Of a stretch of DNA of 64,000 nucleotides, positions 62,200-64,000 are shown in pieces. The DNA is from Saccharomyces paradoxus (taxonomy: Eukaryota; Ascomycota; Saccharomycetes; Saccharomycetales; Saccharomycetaceae). Numbering within the stretch: the stretch's first letter is position 1; each line of letters opens with the position of its first letter. Location: NCBI RefSeq assembly GCF_002079055.1, contig NC_047497.1:416501-480500 (forward strand). Direction: 5' to 3'. The notes beneath the pieces are model-generated. The model saw only the letters and a list, made by a program, of their open reading frames with translations, made no database searches and was not told the DNA's origin. Position numbers and translations under genes: made by a program.

Positions 62200-63113
62200 G
62201 TCTTGTTTAAATTAGAAACTAAATCGAATATTTGTTGGCTTTTACTTATTAAACTAACTAACGAGCCCTTCTACCCTTTGAAATTGAGAGTAAAGCAGGC
62301 TAGAAACTACTTCTTATATAACATGTTCACTTCAACTTCCTTGTTTTTTTACCCCATCCTCCTTTGCTTTCTTGCTGGTGTTGATCCCCGTTGGAGTAAA
62401 AAATGACAAATAACCGCCGAGGGTTCTAGTAAGGATACGGCGTTAACTAATATCCCCGTCGATCACTTTCGGAGTTAACGTTGGCCCTTCCGGAACCAAA
62501 CAAGAAAGGACTCAATGAAAAGTTACAGCAAGACTTGAGGTGATTGAAAGACTAAAATGCTCTTTTTGTCTATGAAAAATAATGACTGTAACGGAAACGG
62601 ATAATCGGAGGGAAAATTGACCTTATGTAGCAAATCAACGAAGTTTATACACATAGGCATAGACAAAACAATAAAAATAGAGAAAGCGGATTAGTATAAA
62701 AATATGAAGAAACTATTATTTTTCTAAAAAGCCTTGGGTGAACTCAGGTTGCGGAATAATTCTTGTTCCTCTATTACTATGTACTCAATTTTTTATTCAC
62801 TAACTACCCAACATAATGGATTGATAAATTCATTTGTGTTATTGGAAAAATAATATCCCATACAGCGGTTTGGAAGATGGCGCAAATTCAGATACCGGTT
62901 GCTTAAACTGTCATCAGTATTGTGAAAACTGTAATGCGAGGATCAAAAATCTAATAAGAAGCAAGTGTAGCATCAAATATTATGTAAAATTGCCCTTTCC
63001 CTTTTTTGAATAGCAAAATCTGTGAGAGGAGCTTCTTTTTACACTATATAAGAGAGGTATTAAAAACACGTACCGATTGGTCACATTGAGATTTAGGTGA
63101 AGATTGAGATAAT
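62200..63113. other. FOX2 upstream gene-poor region
   Basis: About 900 bp with the FOX2 promoter proximally (oleate-type half-sites at 62411-62478). Beyond that, A/T-rich sequence runs up to the first LTR. I find no gene with family features, RNA gene or recognisable repeat between about 62500 and 63113. Confidence 0.55.
62411..62478. promoter_or_regulatory. Oleate-response-type half-sites upstream of FOX2
   Basis: TAACCGCCG (62411-62419), CGGCGTTAA (62438-62446) and CGGAGTTAA (62470-62478) each fit the half-site CGGNNNTNA, or its reverse complement. The established oleate response element joins two such halves across a 9-12 bp spacer and binds Oaf1-Pip2. I do not see one perfectly spaced full element, but three halves within 70 bp before a known oleate-induced gene are persuasive. 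Confidence 0.55.
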
Positions 63114-63416
63114 TGTTGGGATTCCATTCTTGTTAAAGACTATAATATTAGGTATACAGAATATACTAGAAGTTCTCCTCTAGGATCTTGGAATCCACAA
63201 AAAGAAATCGATAATTCCACATAATATTCTTATTTCTTCTTTCGTTTTATATGTTTTAGTTCACTATCCTATTACATTAGCAATCCTTGTGTCTCAGCTT
63301 CCATTAAATTTGATGACTGTTTCTCAATCTTTATGTCATCTTCTTACACCGCATATGATAATATACCAGTAATATTAATTCTAGTCAATAGATGATAGTT
63401 GATTCTTATTCCAACG
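63114..63416 (-). mobile_element. Solo delta LTR (Ty1/Ty2 type)
   Basis: The segment begins TGTTGGGATTCC and ends near TATTCCAAC, the reverse complement of a Ty1/Ty2 delta long terminal repeat, about 300 bp. The interior follows the delta sequence I remember at many points. No internal Ty coding region adjoins it, so it is a solo LTR left by recombination. It is moderately diverged, I see no clean flanking target duplication, and I regard it as an old fossil. Confidence 0.85.
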
Positions 63417-63438
63417 AATAAAATTCACCGTAACTAAA

Positions 63439-63479
63439 ATTGGAACCCTAGGTGTTTCATATCAGCTAGGGCTTCCAAT
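63439..63479. repeat. Imperfect inverted repeat between the two LTRs
   Basis: ATTGGAACCCTAG (63439-63451) and CTAGGGCTTCCAAT (63466-63479) are inverted arms with one bulged base around a 14-base loop. The repeat lies in the 93-bp gap between the delta and sigma LTRs. Its origin is not recognised. Confidence 0.75.
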
Positions 63480-63509
63480 CACTCAACATATCGGAACTGG
63501 AAAAAACTT

Positions 63510-63873
63510 TGTTGTATTACGTGCCCGAGTAATACCAAGATGTCTAGACAATCCTAATACACGGTAAGAAAGTAACTTGTTTTCAAGATTTATTATCAAC
63601 TGGATTCACAAAATGTTACTTCTTTATATAATCTATATAAGATCTGAATCTAACTGAAGGGTGGAAGCGCAGAATCTCGGATCTAAACTAATTTTTCATG
63701 TATTTATACATTTCGGGTGCTCCATTTAAGCATGGCCCACGTTCTGGGATGGAGTTGCTAATGTGATGCTAGTCTCTTTATTACTCATTGATTTATTACA
63801 AATACGTTTTAATTACGTGTAGTTATATGTGTAACTTGGCTACGAATGAGATATCAAATGTTGAGATGCAAAG
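63510..63873 (-). mobile_element. Solo sigma LTR (Ty3 type) beside tRNA-Leu
   Basis: The segment starts TGTTGTATTACG and runs to about GAGATGCAA, the reverse complement of a Ty3 sigma LTR. Interior landmarks such as GGTGGAAGCGCAGAATCTCG and GATCTAAACTAATT correspond to sigma as I remember it. It ends about 18 bp before the tRNA-Leu gene, the usual Ty3 integration distance from RNA polymerase III start sites. No internal Ty3 genes adjoin it, so it is a solo LTR; it is clearly diverged at its distal end, hence fairly old. Confidence 0.85.
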
Positions 63874-63891
63874 AAATCTCAATAAATAAGT

Positions 63892-64000
63892 GGTTGTTTG
63901 GCCGAGCGGTCTAAGGCGCCTGATTCAAGAAAACATCTTGACCGCAGTTGACTGTGGGAATACTCAGGTATCGTAAGATGCAAGAGTTCGAATCTCTTAG
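63892..64000 (+). tRNA. tRNA-Leu(CAA) with intron, 3' end cut by window edge
   Basis: Exon 1 (63892-63929) reads GGTTGTTTGGCCGAGCGGTC and continues to the anticodon arm CCTGA-TTCAAG with anticodon CAA. A 33-nt intron (63930-63962) follows the base after the anticodon, the canonical position. Exon 2 starts CTCAGG, closing the anticodon stem, and continues through the long variable arm typical of class II tRNA-Leu to the T arm (GAGTTCGAATCTC). The window ends before the last acceptor-stem bases that would pair with GGTTG. The A box (GGCCGAGCGG) and B box are intact. A sigma LTR lies just upstream. Confidence 0.95.

Overview
This window is nuclear chromosomal DNA from a budding yeast of the Saccharomyces sensu stricto group. 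Gene order matches the middle of S. cerevisiae chromosome XI without a break, from CDC16 (YKL022C) through the centromere to FOX2 (YKR009C) and a tRNA-Leu gene. Many proteins differ from the S. cerevisiae versions I remember by scattered substitutions and small length changes (for example OSH6 441 vs 448, SPT23 1086 vs 1082, PUT3 977 vs 979 residues). I therefore infer a sister species rather than S. cerevisiae itself; the exact species cannot be fixed by eye.

Left arm (1-44586): CDC16 (cut by the left edge), MAK11, SPT23, RAM2, a 99-codon mitochondrial-type small ORF, SWD2, HCS1, ATP7, PUT3, URB1, ARC19, PRP40, CCE1, UFD4, MRT4, LAC1, CAP1, SFT1 (intron), RPL14A (intron), BYE1, AUR1, MRP17, DID4 (intron) and MET14. 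The stretch between SFT1 and RPL14A holds a candidate box C/D snoRNA. Centromere (about 45289-45407): CDEI, an 85-bp CDEII with about 89% A+T, and CDEIII, reading on the minus strand between MET14 and VPS1. Right arm (45771-62199): VPS1, PAP1, OSH6, ECM9 (intron), a YKR005C-like membrane protein (intron), MRPL13, MEH1/EGO1, RSC4 and FOX2. The right end (62200-64000) is gene-poor: two solo LTRs (Ty1/Ty2 delta type and Ty3 sigma type) lie upstream of an intron-bearing tRNA-Leu(CAA) cut by the window edge.

The genes are unrelated housekeeping functions packed at yeast density: cell cycle, ribosome assembly (MAK11, URB1, MRT4, RPL14A), mitochondrial (ATP7, CCE1, MRP17, MRPL13), sphingolipid (LAC1, AUR1), membrane traffic (SFT1, DID4, VPS1, OSH6, MEH1), RNA processing (PRP40, PAP1) and chromatin/transcription (SWD2, PUT3, BYE1, RSC4, SPT23). 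Recognisable regulatory logic includes PAC/RRPE motifs before three ribosome-assembly genes, a Pdr1/3-type element and CACGTG sites between LAC1 and CAP1, Cbf1 sites before MET14, and oleate-type half-sites before FOX2. No new defence system, virus or large mobile element was found. The most useful new readings are the spliced models for YKR005C and ECM9, the snoRNA candidate, a palindromic CDEIII and an unannotated small membrane-type ORF beside PUT3.
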